A DNA stretch of 64,000 nucleotides. It comes from Pycnococcus provasolii. Lineage: Eukaryota; Chlorophyta; Pseudoscourfieldiophyceae; Pseudoscourfieldiales. The position numbers and the translations under genes were made by a program. This document shows positions 45,534-55,955 of the stretch, one piece after another. The DNA is taken from NCBI GenBank assembly GCA_049487715.1, contig CP150552.1:186001-250000 (forward strand), in the 5' to 3' direction. The notes under the pieces are model-generated. The model had not been told where the DNA came from and did not search any database. It worked only from the letters and a program-made list of their open reading frames with translations. Position 1 is the first letter of the stretch, and every line of letters starts with the position of its first letter.

Positions 45534-46572
45534 ATGTCGGCGCTATTGGTTCATACCTTAATACGTGGCATTGGTGTCAAGCAACGTTCATGTCAACAAC
45601 GTGTTTCTTTCAACCTCTCAAGTGTTTCTTTCACGTCTCGGTCTCTCGTCTCTCGCCGTGGTGGTAATGGTAATGGTAATGGTGGTTCCCACTGGTGGTT
45701 CTCTTGGTCCGATCGACTTGGTTTCTTCTGCTGTTGGCGCGACTCCTCCTCCTTTTAGCGCATACAACCACTATTGGTCCAGTTTACACAAGACATCACG
45801 TCCTTCTATCATACATACGTGGTGGTCAGGCAGATTCTCCGCGGCGGCGTCACCACTGCTTTCATTCGAGGAACTCAAGGTTCACCTGTCCGAACTGGAC
45901 GGGAAGAAGAACACGCCGGAACGGCGCGCCGCGCTCTGTGATCGCATTCACTCACCCGATGGGCCAAGCTGCACTCGCATCATTCAAAAGGTGTTGGGAG
46001 ACACGAACGACGACTTCTCGCAGCAAGACACAACCTACTTCAGATTACATCACATAGACGACGACGACTTGTCGCATCCTCTCGCGCAAATCGTCGTGGA
46101 ACCTCGCGAGGGCAGGCTGTATGGCGCGGCACCACACCCAGCGCTTCCTATCGACGTTGTCGCTGTTTTGGAGAAACATGCGCTGGAAAAACTGCGAGAA
46201 GCCGGAGTGCAACGTATTAAGATTGACGTCGCGCTCTTTGGGCTCTGCAAGTGGATCTTGGACAAAAAACGATGGAAGGATGCCAACCTCGTCGCGAAGT
46301 ATGGCGAAGAGGCTGCCGAGGCGGTAGAGGCGGTAGTGCTTGGGAGACCTCGCCCAGGACACAGCGTTCTAGGCGTTGGAACCTTCCGTGCTGCCCAACC
46401 TATGTGGGAGGATCTCGCGAATCAGTACGGGCACCCTGCCAATCCTGGACTCGTGCAAGATCATATTGCTCTCTTCAGTGGTGGTGGAGTTGTGGAAACG
46501 TTGCCATTTGTTGACTTAAGGGAAGAGGCGATGCGCGATTTCGGCGGCACTTTGCTACGCATTCACTATTGA
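45534..46572 (+). CDS. Hypothetical organelle-type protein; first exon uncertain
   Basis: The main frame, open from 45565, encodes ~280 convincing residues to 46572, including SFEELKVHLSELDGKKN, RIIQKVLGDTNDDFSQQ, HPLAQIVVEPREGRLYG and EKLREAGVQRIKIDVALF. I do not recognise the family. That frame has no good ATG upstream. A different frame starts at ATG 45534 with MSALLVHTLIRGIG, an Arg/Ser-rich transit-like leader ending at 45758. A splice from a GTAATG donor (45664, 45670 or 45676) to TCAG ending at 45831 would join them in phase; this is only a frame argument. No catalytic motif was found. Confidence 0.55.
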
Positions 46573-46610
46573 ATTCAAAAAAAGAAAAAACACTACTGGT
46601 CGTTATTACT

Positions 46611-48290
46611 CTAATTGAGATGCAGCCAGATGTCCTCGCCCATGTCTACCAAAACTGCTTGCGGCATGCCCGTAGGCGCAAAGATGCCGCGCGTCTGAGG
46701 TAAAAGCGCGAGCGGATCTCCGGCACCAAATCCTGTTCCTCTGAAGATTGAGGTATCGATGCGCACGCCACTGTGATTGCCCTCAAGGAATGTCACGTTC
46801 GTGGATGCGCTGCCTGTTCCGCAGGCAACTGCGGCAATTCCTCTTCCATCACCTTGACGGAGAAGTACCAACTGCAACGCCGTGTCGGTGGGGTACACGT
46901 GGCTAAGAGCCTTGCCGGTGTAGATAAGTCTGTCACGACTGGGAATCGAAGATCTCATGAGCGGAGCGAAATCTGGAAGCAAATCTTCCTCGTCGCCGCT
47001 ACCGGGGGGATCGATGAAGTCGTCGTCTTCTCCATTCACGAGCAACAGAGTGGCACGCTGTGCGGCACTGCCACCCGCCCCTCGTACGCCACAACCACCA
47101 CATGTGTCGACTGTGAAAGCGCCGCGTCGTCGGGCGGGCGACCACGCGATTCGAAGACTGTAACCTTCGGTATCGCCGCTCTTTTTCAAGCCAGGAATCA
47201 GCGACGCTGTGTATCGCTCCATGCCGCCTAGCGCTACTACGGCTCTCACGGCGTTGGGTAGCGCGCATAAGACGCCCTCGCAATAGTCTGACACGCATTC
47301 GCACGCCCAGCCTTCCAATGCGAGAGCACGTTGGAAGATGCGTCGAAGAAGCGGTGGCGTTGCTGTCATCGTTGTTCGTTTGCTCGCTGCGAGAGCAAAC
47401 GTCAAGAAGCGTGCCATATCTTCCACCGTGCTCCGCAGTGCTCCATTTCCTTGCAAAACACCGTACGCACCGCGCCTTATGGATAGTTTAGACATGTTTT
47501 CGCCGCGTCCACATCCAGGAGCTGCTTTCGTCCATCCTGCTTCGTCGTACGTGACGCGCGTGTTGTTCATGCCCAATGGGCGGAGCACGCGCGTTATGAC
47601 AAGGTCTTCGTACGACGAATGGTTCGACAGGAGTGTTAGTGCATAACCTAGTATGCCATATGCAAAGTTGCTGTAGTAAAACCGCCCTCGTGTTGGTAAA
47701 CCCCACAGACTCGTGAGAGCGCTGCAGAGATCCTCACGTGTGTATCCAGCAAACGGATTGCCTTGCTGTGGCGGCTTTCGATTCGGCGGCTGCACGGGCA
47801 AGCCACTCCTATGTGTGACGAGCTCAAGCATTGTGATGCTTGAGACGCCATCGTCGTTCGCGTTTTCCCAGTCGCAGAAGGGAAATGCGTCGCCGATCGT
47901 CGACTCGAGGCTGATCGAAACGTCGGGATCCTCTTCAAGAGCAAGCAACGCGAGCGCTGTGATCAACTTCGTGATTGACGCAATTTCGAATGTTGCGTCA
48001 GATATGTTGAACGGTGGTGGACTCCCCACTCCTTCGTTCCCACCCGCCATAATGATCTCAGACGATGTGCCATTCTTGTCGTCGTTCAGCTCAACGACGA
48101 CGACTGCGAATCCGCATGCTTTGCACATGTTCGGGGCGGAACACGCTGGCTCTTTCTGCCAGGCTTCGATGGCCGAGCGGACATGCTTCGCCAATGACGG
48201 AAGTAGTGTTGATGATGTCAAGTCGACAGCGGCAGCAGCACCAGCAAGTAGTCCAAGTACTACTACGAACGACTTGATGAGCGCCGCCAT
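46611..48290 (-). CDS. Secreted class-C beta-lactamase-like serine hydrolase
   Basis: 559 residues. A signal peptide (MAALIKSFVVVLGLLAGAAAAVDL) indicates secretion or lumenal location. The penicillin-binding/beta-lactamase fold shows S-x-x-K in FEIASITKLITALALL (~104-107), Y-x-N in YYSNFAYGILGYAL (~204-206), and surrounding THRSGLP and GALRSTVEDMARFL blocks. Eukaryotic homologues (LACTB/esterase type) are peptidases or esterases, not antibiotic-resistance enzymes, so activity is unknown. Many Cys and N-x-S/T sites fit an extracellular protein. The C-terminal ~180 residues beyond the hydrolase core are unassigned. Confidence 0.85.
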   Translation of the reverse strand: MAALIKSFVVVLGLLAGAAAAVDLTSSTLLPSLAKHVRSAIEAWQKEPACSAPNMCKACGFAVVVVELNDDKNGTSSEIIMAGGNEGVGSPPPFNISDATFEIASITKLITALALLALEEDPDVSISLESTIGDAFPFCDWENANDDGVSSITMLELVTHRSGLPVQPPNRKPPQQGNPFAGYTREDLCSALTSLWGLPTRGRFYYSNFAYGILGYALTLLSNHSSYEDLVITRVLRPLGMNNTRVTYDEAGWTKAAPGCGRGENMSKLSIRRGAYGVLQGNGALRSTVEDMARFLTFALAASKRTTMTATPPLLRRIFQRALALEGWACECVSDYCEGVLCALPNAVRAVVALGGMERYTASLIPGLKKSGDTEGYSLRIAWSPARRRGAFTVDTCGGCGVRGAGGSAAQRATLLLVNGEDDDFIDPPGSGDEEDLLPDFAPLMRSSIPSRDRLIYTGKALSHVYPTDTALQLVLLRQGDGRGIAAVACGTGSASTNVTFLEGNHSGVRIDTSIFRGTGFGAGDPLALLPQTRGIFAPTGMPQAVLVDMGEDIWLHLN

Positions 48291-48435
48291 TTGAGAAATA
48301 TTATCGTTAAATCACGTTTCTCGGGGCCTCGGGGGGGATTGTTATTTTAGGTGGTTTCACTTGGTTTCACAAAAAGGAAACAATCGTTCATTAAAAATGG
48401 AAAATTGAATTCGCCCCGTCACTACCTCTTACATA

Positions 48436-51400
48436 CTACTTGAAGTAGTTGGTAACACCGGACGCGAGCGCGTCGCACGTCGCCTTGGCGTCGCCGAGCA
48501 GCATGTCGGTGTTGTCTTTGAAGAAGACGGGGTTGTCGACGGCGGCGTATCCTGTGCCCATCGTTCGCTTCATCACAACCGTGCGCTTCGCGTCCCACAC
48601 GCGCATCACGGGCATGCCTGCGATCGGCGAGTTCGGATCCTCCAAGGCTGCGCTGTTGACCGTATCGTTGGCTCCAATCACAAGCACGAGGTCAGCATCC
48701 TTGAAGTCCTCGTTAATCTCCTCGAGCTCGAGCACGATGTCGTACGGCACGCCCGCCTCCGCGAGTAGCACGTTTAGCTGCCCAGGCATGCGGCCAGCCA
48801 CGGGGTGGATGGCGAAGCGCACATTCACGCCATTATCCATCAGCGTCTTCGCCATGTCCGCAACGGCGTACTGCGCTTTGGCAACAGCCAGGCCATATCC
48901 TGGAACGATGATGATGTCCTTCGCCTGCGTGATCTGTCCCACGACGTCGTCGCGCGTCACCTCCGTGTGCGTGCCCGTAATCTCCATCGCCGGGCCCTTG
49001 GCGGCGTCTCCCCATCCGCCGAGAATCACGTTCGGAAGGCTGCGATTCATCGCCTTGCACATGATGTAGCTGAGAATCGCGCCGCTGGATCCCACGAGCG
49101 AGCCAACGATGGTTAACAAGTCGTTTTGCAGCATAAATCCCTCCGCACACAGCGCCCATCCTGAGTAGCTGTTCAACAGCGTCACAACCACGGGCATGTC
49201 CGCACCTCCGATGGAGGCGGTCATGTGCAGACCCAATCCTCCCCACAGCCCTGCCGTGGCGAGCAGACCAGCCATGCCCATCGCCTTGTTACCCGTCATG
49301 ACGCCGTAGAGAGCACCGGCGGAGGCAATCGCCGCGCCCGCATTGATTGCATTTTTGCCCGGAAGGTTCGTCGGGCTGGAGCTGAGCACACCCTGGAGCT
49401 TGCCAAATGCGATGAGCGAGCCCGTCATGGTGACGGAACCCAGTGCCGTGCCGGCCCACGCCGCGGCGCTGTGCACCGCATCGCCCGCGGCGTGCAGCTC
49501 AGCATCGCCGAGCGCAACGCCGGTGCTAGCAAAGCTGGCAATCGACGTGATCGCGGCGGCAGCTCCCACGAGCGAGTGCGCGAGAGCAACCGTCTGCGGG
49601 AGCTCGGTGGGACCGACGCGACTCGCGTACGCGGCGCCGAGTCCCGCGCCGCTAGCGAGCACTCCAGCCATCTGTGCGAGCGTACCAGGATCGGGTCCTA
49701 GTGCACCAAGCGCGGTGGCAATACCGCCGCTCACGCCAATCATGCCGAGTGCATTACCCGCACGTGCCGTCGCCTGGCTCGATAGACCGGCGATGCCACC
49801 GATGCATGACACGCCAGACGCGAGGTACGCCATGTTGTACATGTCCACACCGGCGAGAAAGTTTCCCGCCGTGTATCCTCCAATCAGCGCCGCGGCGGGA
49901 ATCGCATACAGGTAATTGTAGTCCGGAGGATCGTCCGGTCGGCGAAACATGTCGAGCATTCGCCGTGTGATGAGAAATCCGCCGCCGATGTTCATGGCGC
50001 TGAGGAATGCCGCTAGCGCTCCGGCCGCCTGAATCGAGGTGTTGGGCGTTATGCCGCCTCCCATCAGCGCGAGCCCGCCCACCGCGGTGATTCCCGAAAT
50101 GGCGTTCGTCACAGACATAAGCGGAGAGTGCAGAGCTGGAACCACGCCCCAGACCGTCTGGTACCCGGAAACGCCCGCGAGCGTGAAGATGGCCATAGCC
50201 TTCATCATGGCAGGGTCCTGCGTACCGTAGTTGACAGCCATCAGGCTTGAAAGTCCTCCGGTGGTCATCAACGCGCCCGAGAGCGTGTCGTTGTACGCGA
50301 TGGAGGCGGGGGACGGGGCGGCGGCGGCGGCGGCGGCGGCAGACTTCTCCTTTTCGTCCTTCTGAGCAGCCGCCATCACGGGCGGCGGGGGAGGAGGAGG
50401 CGGAGGCGGCCAGTGCATCGTGCCCTCGTGCGATACCACCGATCCTTTGACAACCTCGTCGTCGAAGTCGATGGCGAAGTGCCCCTTGGGACCACCGGAG
50501 TACGGTCCCATGGACTCGAAGAGCTTCGTGATGTTGTTCGCGAAGAGCGTCGAAGATTGCCTCGGGAGCCTGCTCGGCAAATCCGAATATCCGATGTGCG
50601 TGACACCCTGGCCGTACACGTACAGCTCACCTGGCTTGGTCGTCTCTATGTTACCACCCGCCTCGGCAGCCAAGTCCACGACGACAGAGCCTGGCTGCAT
50701 AGAGTCCACCATCTCCTTGGTGATCAGCCTCGGCGCGGGTTTGCCTGGGATGAGTGCGGTGGTGATGATCACATCCACCTCCTTCGCCTGCTTGGCGAAC
50801 AGCTCCATTTCCGCCTTGATGAAGTCGGCGCTCATCTCCTTCGCGTACCCACCGGATCCCTCCTCAAGCTCGAATCCTGGCACTTCGAGGAACTCGCCAC
50901 CCATCGAGCGCACCTGCTCGCGGACTGCCGGCCTTGTGTCGAAGCACCTCACGATCGCGCCAAGTCCACGCGCCGTTCCAATGGCGCTGAGACCCGCGAC
51001 GCCGCCGCCGATGACGAGCACCTTGGCGGGTGGAACGCGTCCCGCGGCGGTGATCTGCCCGGCGAAGAAGCGCGGCAGGTTGTCGGCGGCAAGCACGACC
51101 GCCTTGTATCCCGCGATATTTGCCATGGAGCTGAGAGTGTCGAAAGCCTGCGCCCGCGTGATGCGTGGAACGCGGTCGAGTGCTACGGCTGTGACGTTCT
51201 GCTTGTTGAGTGCGTCGAGCAGCTCCGGGTTCGTCGCGGGCTGTAGCGTGGCCATGAGCACGGATCCCTGCCTGAGTTTTTTCGCCTCGTCGAATGTCGG
51301 AGGTCTCACCTTCGTGACGACGTCGCTCGTCGCGTACACCTCCTCGGCGCTGGACACGATGTTGGCACCCGCCGCCTTGTACTCTTCGTCCGCAAACTGC

Positions 51401-51852
51401 GCGCCTCGTCCCGCGCCCGTTTCCACGACGACGTTTCCGACGCCGAGTTTGGTTTTCAGGGTGGCCACCGCCGCTGGCGTCATGGCAACTCGCCTTTCGT
51501 TCTCGAACGTTTCTTTCGGAATTCCCATCTGCAAGGATTCGAGCGGTTTGTACTTCACATTAGGCTTCAACGTCTCAGACATCACAGTTGTGGAAGCCAC
51601 GAAAGCGCGCCTGGTATGCATACTCCATTGACCAAGAAAACAGCCTCTCCCTGCAAGCCCAGAAGGCAGGGAGTGTGCAAACCACATGCCAGATTTCACC
51701 CTAGGAGCTATCACGAATGGTAAAGAACTAGGTAGGCCAGCACGCGCACACATGGGAGCTGCAATTGCAATTGCAGAGCCACATGCTGCAAGCACGGACA
51801 TGACGAGCTCACGAGCTGAGCACGCCACGAGCACGCCAAGTGAGCACGCCAA
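48436..51852 (-). CDS. NNT: NAD(P) transhydrogenase, proton-translocating, single fused chain
   Basis: 1138 residues. It couples hydride transfer between NADH and NADP+ to proton flow, in mitochondria (or plastids). The first ~95 residues are a poorly conserved leader with Arg/Ser, likely targeting; [18 protein letters not shown] starts the NAD-binding domain I. The Rossmann motif [15 protein letters not shown] is near 280. Then comes a linker with ten prolines and a poly-Ala stretch (~470-505), the membrane domain II (~510-950), and NADP domain III with [18 protein letters not shown] (~982) and GANDTVN (~1060). The alpha-beta order in one chain is as in animal NNT. Land plants lack this enzyme; several algae have it. 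Confidence 0.95.
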   Translation of the reverse strand: MACSLGVLVACSARELVMSVLAACGSAIAIAAPMCARAGLPSSLPFVIAPRVKSGMWFAHSLPSGLAGRGCFLGQWSMHTRRAFVASTTVMSETLKPNVKYKPLESLQMGIPKETFENERRVAMTPAAVATLKTKLGVGNVVVETGAGRGAQFADEEYKAAGANIVSSAEEVYATSDVVTKVRPPTFDEAKKLRQGSVLMATLQPATNPELLDALNKQNVTAVALDRVPRITRAQAFDTLSSMANIAGYKAVVLAADNLPRFFAGQITAAGRVPPAKVLVIGGGVAGLSAIGTARGLGAIVRCFDTRPAVREQVRSMGGEFLEVPGFELEEGSGGYAKEMSADFIKAEMELFAKQAKEVDVIITTALIPGKPAPRLITKEMVDSMQPGSVVVDLAAEAGGNIETTKPGELYVYGQGVTHIGYSDLPSRLPRQSSTLFANNITKLFESMGPYSGGPKGHFAIDFDDEVVKGSVVSHEGTMHWPPPPPPPPPPVMAAAQKDEKEKSAAAAAAAAPSPASIAYNDTLSGALMTTGGLSSLMAVNYGTQDPAMMKAMAIFTLAGVSGYQTVWGVVPALHSPLMSVTNAISGITAVGGLALMGGGITPNTSIQAAGALAAFLSAMNIGGGFLITRRMLDMFRRPDDPPDYNYLYAIPAAALIGGYTAGNFLAGVDMYNMAYLASGVSCIGGIAGLSSQATARAGNALGMIGVSGGIATALGALGPDPGTLAQMAGVLASGAGLGAAYASRVGPTELPQTVALAHSLVGAAAAITSIASFASTGVALGDAELHAAGDAVHSAAAWAGTALGSVTMTGSLIAFGKLQGVLSSSPTNLPGKNAINAGAAIASAGALYGVMTGNKAMGMAGLLATAGLWGGLGLHMTASIGGADMPVVVTLLNSYSGWALCAEGFMLQNDLLTIVGSLVGSSGAILSYIMCKAMNRSLPNVILGGWGDAAKGPAMEITGTHTEVTRDDVVGQITQAKDIIIVPGYGLAVAKAQYAVADMAKTLMDNGVNVRFAIHPVAGRMPGQLNVLLAEAGVPYDIVLELEEINEDFKDADLVLVIGANDTVNSAALEDPNSPIAGMPVMRVWDAKRTVVMKRTMGTGYAAVDNPVFFKDNTDMLLGDAKATCDALASGVTNYFK

Positions 51853-52267
51853 GTGAGCACAAGGGGATGGACTGTGACAAGCGAGCCTCCGGAGAATGCC
51901 TTGGAAAAAGCTTGGAGCTGACAGGGACAGATATTTTGGATTTATAAAAAAGCACCAGATGGAGAAGGGGGGACCGAACCAACAAGAGCCTACCGTAGTT
52001 CAGAGTTGGGGGTTGGCGATTCATCGGAGTTCGGGGTTCGGGGTTCGGGTTCGGAGTTCGGGGTTCGGGGTTTGGCAAATACATGTTTCTTTCCACCTTA
52101 CCTTTCCAGGGCAAATCTGGTTCAAAGGGAGGGAGGGGCCTTGCACGTCGGCCTGACTGATGCGATCATCCGTCTCCCCCGGCCGAGAAATCGTTCGCAT
52201 CCAGGATATCTTCCCTAGGTGGCTGTACAGGATCGCCTTATTCAAGTATCATCCTGGGCCAATAATC
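51853..52267. other. Promoter interval with GTTCGGGG array
   Basis: Spacer between the divergent transhydrogenase and DUF3748 genes. At 52029-52077 it has about seven TTCGGGG/TTCGGAG units. The same word appears in the minisatellite at 41.6 kb. No ORF I would defend. Confidence 0.7.
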
Positions 52268-53740
52268 ATGTCCGCGCACATCGGCCGGGAAGTGCAGCTT
52301 ACGTGTGAACCTCTTAACCACGTCTTGAGCAACGACGGCGTCTGGGACCTCACGTCCTCGTACGTCGTATTCGACGAACGATCCGACCCCGTGGGCGCAG
52401 TCTTCGACGGACGACGCATACGCGCCGTCGCCGTCAAAAAGCAAATCAACGGAACCAGCAAGTACAAAACCATCTACGAGGCAAAGCAAGACGAGGGTAA
52501 CGTCGGCGTCGCGCTGCACGCGCCTTGCACGAACAAGGTGGCTTTCATACAGGGGCCTGCCAACACCGACGAGTACGCAGCGCACAACAGATTCGGGAAA
52601 ATCGTTGATACGGAGAACGTACTAGGAAACGCACGTCGGGCGCCACAAGCGGCGCCGCCGCCGCAAGTGCTCGATGCAAGAGACGTCGTCGCTCCGTACA
52701 CGCCAGGTGCCCTGCGCGGGGGCACGCACGTGCACCAATTCCATCCCACGAACCCGTCGCTCGTCTCGTCAACTTACGAGGACCACGTCCTGACGCTAAA
52801 CGCCAACAGCGGTGTGCAACCAACAGAAAGAAACGCTCGTGGCGTCGCCGTCACAGACCTGAGAAGGAAGGTGCAGGTGATCACGGACCACCCGCTCAAC
52901 CACGACGGCGCTGGGTACACGGTGCTCGCCACGCGACTGGACGACGACATTTCCTCCGACGGCATAACACATGCGGTGGAGGAGGCGTGGATAGGAAAGA
53001 ACGGGTACCGTCGCCTCGATGGAAGCTGGCAGCGTCATGCGCTTGCTTTCTTGGGCGAGGTGGCATCCAGCAAGACGATGGACGTGTACGTGTTGGACGT
53101 CGATTCCGTCTTACCGGAGGATGACAAGGTTGACGTTCCAGGAACGCCAACAACGCGGCCACGGCCACCCTCCGGTATCTCGCGTCAGCGACGCATCACG
53201 AACATGTCGGCGTTTGGCGGCGTAGTCACCACGCCGCGGCACTGGCCTCGCAGTCGACCGCAGGGTGACATGATTGCCTTCCTCGCGAAAGACGATAGTG
53301 GTAATGTGCAGCTCTATGGCATCGCGCCGACGGCAACGCCAAATGATCCGCCCGCTCAGCTAACTCGCGAGGCGGCCGGTGTCGCATCCGCGTTCTCGTG
53401 GAGTCCATCCGGCGACGAGATCGCATTCGTTCGAGGCGACGGGTGCATTTGCGTGCTGGACATACGCTCGCGCGGCGTTCGCGTTCTCACGCTTCCGCGT
53501 CGCCTAGTCAAGGAAGCGCCTCGGCCAGAGAGTTGCGTATTCTCTCCGAATGGTCGGTACATCGCCTACGTGCGTCGTCTCGACTACGATGGCAAGGCTT
53601 ACAACCAGGTGTTCGTCGTCACGGTTCCACCGCGTCGCTCGTCAAGGGGCTCGGCACATCTAGGCGTGTTGTCGAAAGTGCTCGTCGGCCTTGGTGGCCT
53701 ATTCATCACCGCCGCCGCCACACGGAAGGAAAGACGCTAG
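52268..53740 (+). CDS. DUF3748 (YidR-type) TolB-like beta-propeller protein
   Basis: 490 residues. The opening REVQLTCEPLNHVLSNDGVWD, the NVGVALHAP...VAFIQGP segment, GGTHVHQFHPTNPSLVSSTYEDHVL and the late FSWSPSGDEIAFVR and VFSPNGRYIAYVRR strands match DUF3748, the family of bacterial YidR, a six-bladed TolB-like propeller of unknown function. The C-terminus adds a hydrophobic segment (VLSKVLVGLGGLFITAAAT) and basic KERR, a possible tail anchor not seen in the bacterial protein as I know it. The frame extends 36 codons upstream, but Met 52268 sits where the family begins. A bacterial origin is inference from the family's mainly bacterial distribution. Confidence 0.72.
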   Translation: MSAHIGREVQLTCEPLNHVLSNDGVWDLTSSYVVFDERSDPVGAVFDGRRIRAVAVKKQINGTSKYKTIYEAKQDEGNVGVALHAPCTNKVAFIQGPANTDEYAAHNRFGKIVDTENVLGNARRAPQAAPPPQVLDARDVVAPYTPGALRGGTHVHQFHPTNPSLVSSTYEDHVLTLNANSGVQPTERNARGVAVTDLRRKVQVITDHPLNHDGAGYTVLATRLDDDISSDGITHAVEEAWIGKNGYRRLDGSWQRHALAFLGEVASSKTMDVYVLDVDSVLPEDDKVDVPGTPTTRPRPPSGISRQRRITNMSAFGGVVTTPRHWPRSRPQGDMIAFLAKDDSGNVQLYGIAPTATPNDPPAQLTREAAGVASAFSWSPSGDEIAFVRGDGCICVLDIRSRGVRVLTLPRRLVKEAPRPESCVFSPNGRYIAYVRRLDYDGKAYNQVFVVTVPPRRSSRGSAHLGVLSKVLVGLGGLFITAAATRKERR

Positions 53741-54551
53741 TGTTGGTGACGGTGGGAGACGGACGTGTGGCCGGGGTAAGGGAATGTATATTCCTGTAAC
53801 GTACAGAAGTTGTTTCACACTAGCGACTTTCCTTCCGTGTGTTGGTTTTCTTGCTCGCTGTGCGTTTTCCACGAGAGATTCGCCGCCTCATCCACCACGC
53901 CGGCACGTAGCACGGCACACGCCGCTCCACACCCACACCGTCGAGACTTTAGTGCCAGTGTAGCGTGCCGGCGGGCGAGCGCCACTGTCATAGTCCCAAC
54001 CCAACAGCGCCCCATCCCAGACATCATCCCACGCCTTCCCGCCAAATGCAAATGTTGCGCGAGCACCAATGCTCTAGCACAGCGTCCGCTCCCACGTCTT
54101 GATTGGGTCAATGTGGAGCGAGTGGATCGCAGAGTCGACACCGTCTTCGCCGTAGATCTCCCCCGCGTGGCTGAAGTGGTCATAGTGACCATTCGAAGCG
54201 ACGCCGTAGCCAAGTCGGTGCATAGAAGCAACCAACAAGGCTAATGCGTCGTCCGTCGGACTCCGCTCGCGGTCTCTCCTTCTCCTCTCGTTTCAAGGCA
54301 TATAACTTCTCTACCTACCGGAGACTTCAACGACGTCGCCGCTATTATCCCTACCCGGTATTACATGTGTGCACTGAGTGAGTTTTCCCCCGCCTTGTTG
54401 GCACGACCGCCAACCGGGATCCCCAACAGACTTCCTTGGAATCCCTCCGGGGGATACGAGGATCCGATCTAGGACGGATCCCGGACTTGACATCTCTCCC
54501 CTGTCCGCCCCCTCCCGTCTCTGCCGTCATTCTCGTCATCCGCAGCAGTGC
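53741..54551. other. Interval with a possible degraded minus-strand ORF
   Basis: Read on the minus strand from ~54240 to ~53883, one frame gives protein-like sequence (MHRLGYGVASNGHYDHFSH, then GEIYGEDGVDSAIHSLH and AFGGKAWDDVWDGALLGW) interrupted by a single TAG at 54074-54076. It has no recognisable family and could be a pseudogene, exons, or chance. The remainder (54245-54551) holds the presumed leader of the next gene, with GGATCC/GGGATCC words. Confidence 0.3.
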
Positions 54552-54824
54552 ATGGAGTCGGCGGCGGCAAATTGGTCGTTTTCGTCACTTGTCAATAAGG
54601 TATTCACGGAAGTCACGTCGATAGACTGGTACTCCGAGCCGTACTTCAGTGGCGTGCTCGCGTCGTTTATGCTCCTGTGCATGGTCCTGCCCTCGTTCAT
54701 CTTCAGAGCGCCCGTACCACCGAACCAGCCGCACCTCGCGAAACCAAAGTACAAACCGCTGCCGAAAAAGCTATTCAAGGTGAAAAACCCGTACCGCATC
54801 AACACGAGAGAGAAGAGAGACTAG
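54552..54824 (+). CDS. 90-residue single-pass membrane protein
   Basis: MESAAANWSFSSLV start, one transmembrane helix (SGVLASFMLLCMVLPSFIF, ~33-51), then a Pro-rich, strongly basic tail (KPKYKPLPKKLFKVKNPYR). I do not recognise the family; the layout is that of a small ER, mitochondrial or plastid membrane subunit. The stop codon lies 16 nt before the start codon of the next gene on the same strand, too close for separate promoters, so the two may share one transcript. The frame is open 58 codons further upstream, but that part is not protein-like. Confidence 0.6.
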   Translation: MESAAANWSFSSLVNKVFTEVTSIDWYSEPYFSGVLASFMLLCMVLPSFIFRAPVPPNQPHLAKPKYKPLPKKLFKVKNPYRINTREKRD

Positions 54825-54840
54825 CTACGAAGGAAGGCAG

Positions 54841-55695
54841 ATGGCGCAGACGACGTCGTTTGTCGAAGGGTCGTACGATCCGTTCACGGTCGTGCCGGTG
54901 AAGGAGAAGAGGGATGAGGAGTTGGCTGCGAAGGCAGATCTTGGGTTGACGCTGGGCGTCGTCGCGAACGCGCAGGGTTCCGCCTACGTCGATTGGAATG
55001 AGGCCAAGCTTGTCGCGGCAGTGTTTGGGCCGAGAGACCGCCCAGGCCGCGCGGCGCCGGCGGCTGGCGGTGGGGCGCCGGGCAGCGTGTCCATAAGCGT
55101 GCGCCACGCCCCGTTCGCGAACGGCGGCAGGCGCACGCTGTTTGGAAGCACGTCAAAGCCGGCGCGACTCGCAGATGACGCGGCGGGAACGAGCGCACAC
55201 GTCACAGAGCGCACGCAGCAAGCGTTTCTGGACGAGGCGCTCACGCCGTTCATCGACGTCTCAGCCTTCCCCAAGCTTGCCGTCGACGTCGCCGTAACCG
55301 TCTTGGAGTCTGCAGCGCCAGGTGGCGTTTTGCTCGGCGACGGGGAGCTAGAGGGCGGCGTGAGCGCCTTTGCGGACGCTCCGGCTCTCGTGGCAGCCTG
55401 CGCCGCTGCGCTCGTCGACGCCGGCATTCCGATGCGCGACTTTCCGTGCTGCGCTCTTATCGCCGGTACGGACGCGGAGCTCGTGCCCAGCCCAACGCCT
55501 GCTGCGCTCCTCAAGGCGCAAGCGTCTGCCGCCGTCGTGTACGCGCCGCACCTCGAGCGTGTTGCCCACCTTCACACGCTCGGTCGTTGGAACCTCGACG
55601 ACGCCAGCTCGCCGTTGAGCCTGCACGCGGCGATCGAGGCGTCTATCGGCGAGTGCGCGCGCCTCGAGGCGACGCTGCGTGCGCTGCTGGAATAA
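54841..55695 (+). CDS. MTR3: Exosome RNase PH-like subunit, MTR3/EXOSC6 type
   Basis: 284 residues with an RNase PH fold. GSAYVDWNEAKLVAAVFGPRD (~40-60) is the family's first signature. VSISVRHAPFANGGRR (~81-96) has the RRAPF-like motif of MTR3, and QQAFLDEALTPFIDVSAFPKL and VACAAALVDAGIPMRDFPCC are standard core strands and helices. Ring subunits of the eukaryotic exosome are catalytically inactive and thread RNA to RRP44. MTR3 fits best because of the APFA motif; RRP41 or RRP46 is less likely. An Ala/Gly insertion (~63-76) is extra. The 16-nt gap to the upstream ORF suggests a dicistronic mRNA. Confidence 0.8.
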   Translation: MAQTTSFVEGSYDPFTVVPVKEKRDEELAAKADLGLTLGVVANAQGSAYVDWNEAKLVAAVFGPRDRPGRAAPAAGGGAPGSVSISVRHAPFANGGRRTLFGSTSKPARLADDAAGTSAHVTERTQQAFLDEALTPFIDVSAFPKLAVDVAVTVLESAAPGGVLLGDGELEGGVSAFADAPALVAACAAALVDAGIPMRDFPCCALIAGTDAELVPSPTPAALLKAQASAAVVYAPHLERVAHLHTLGRWNLDDASSPLSLHAAIEASIGECARLEATLRALLE

Positions 55696-55955
55696 ATCAA
55701 GAATATACTCATGTATGTAAAACTGTTTGCTTTCTTTCTCCTCTTCTTGGTATACATACGGTAGTGCTACGATAGTTAGTTTGCCTCGTACTGTATGTAC
55801 AGTAGTCCATCGTTTCGGTAAGTTATGATACGTGTGTTTGTATCAGCAGCTAACCTTGAGTAAAGTTCCTTGAGTTGAATCGAATGATTCGGGTTTCTCC
55901 CCGGCCCGCTTTTTTCATTTTTGTTTTTTCATTTTTGTTTTTGGATTTCCGTGGC

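Noticed and set aside
53810-54244. Plus-strand ORF in the same interval
   Set aside because: It begins in the DUF3748 3' region and has no conserved look; the minus-strand frame is the more protein-like.
55875-55955. Upstream start for Pol kappa (Met 55884)
   Set aside because: It gives a hydrophobic leader (FFIFVFSFLFLDF) unlike Pol kappa; Met 55956 begins a plausible N-terminus.
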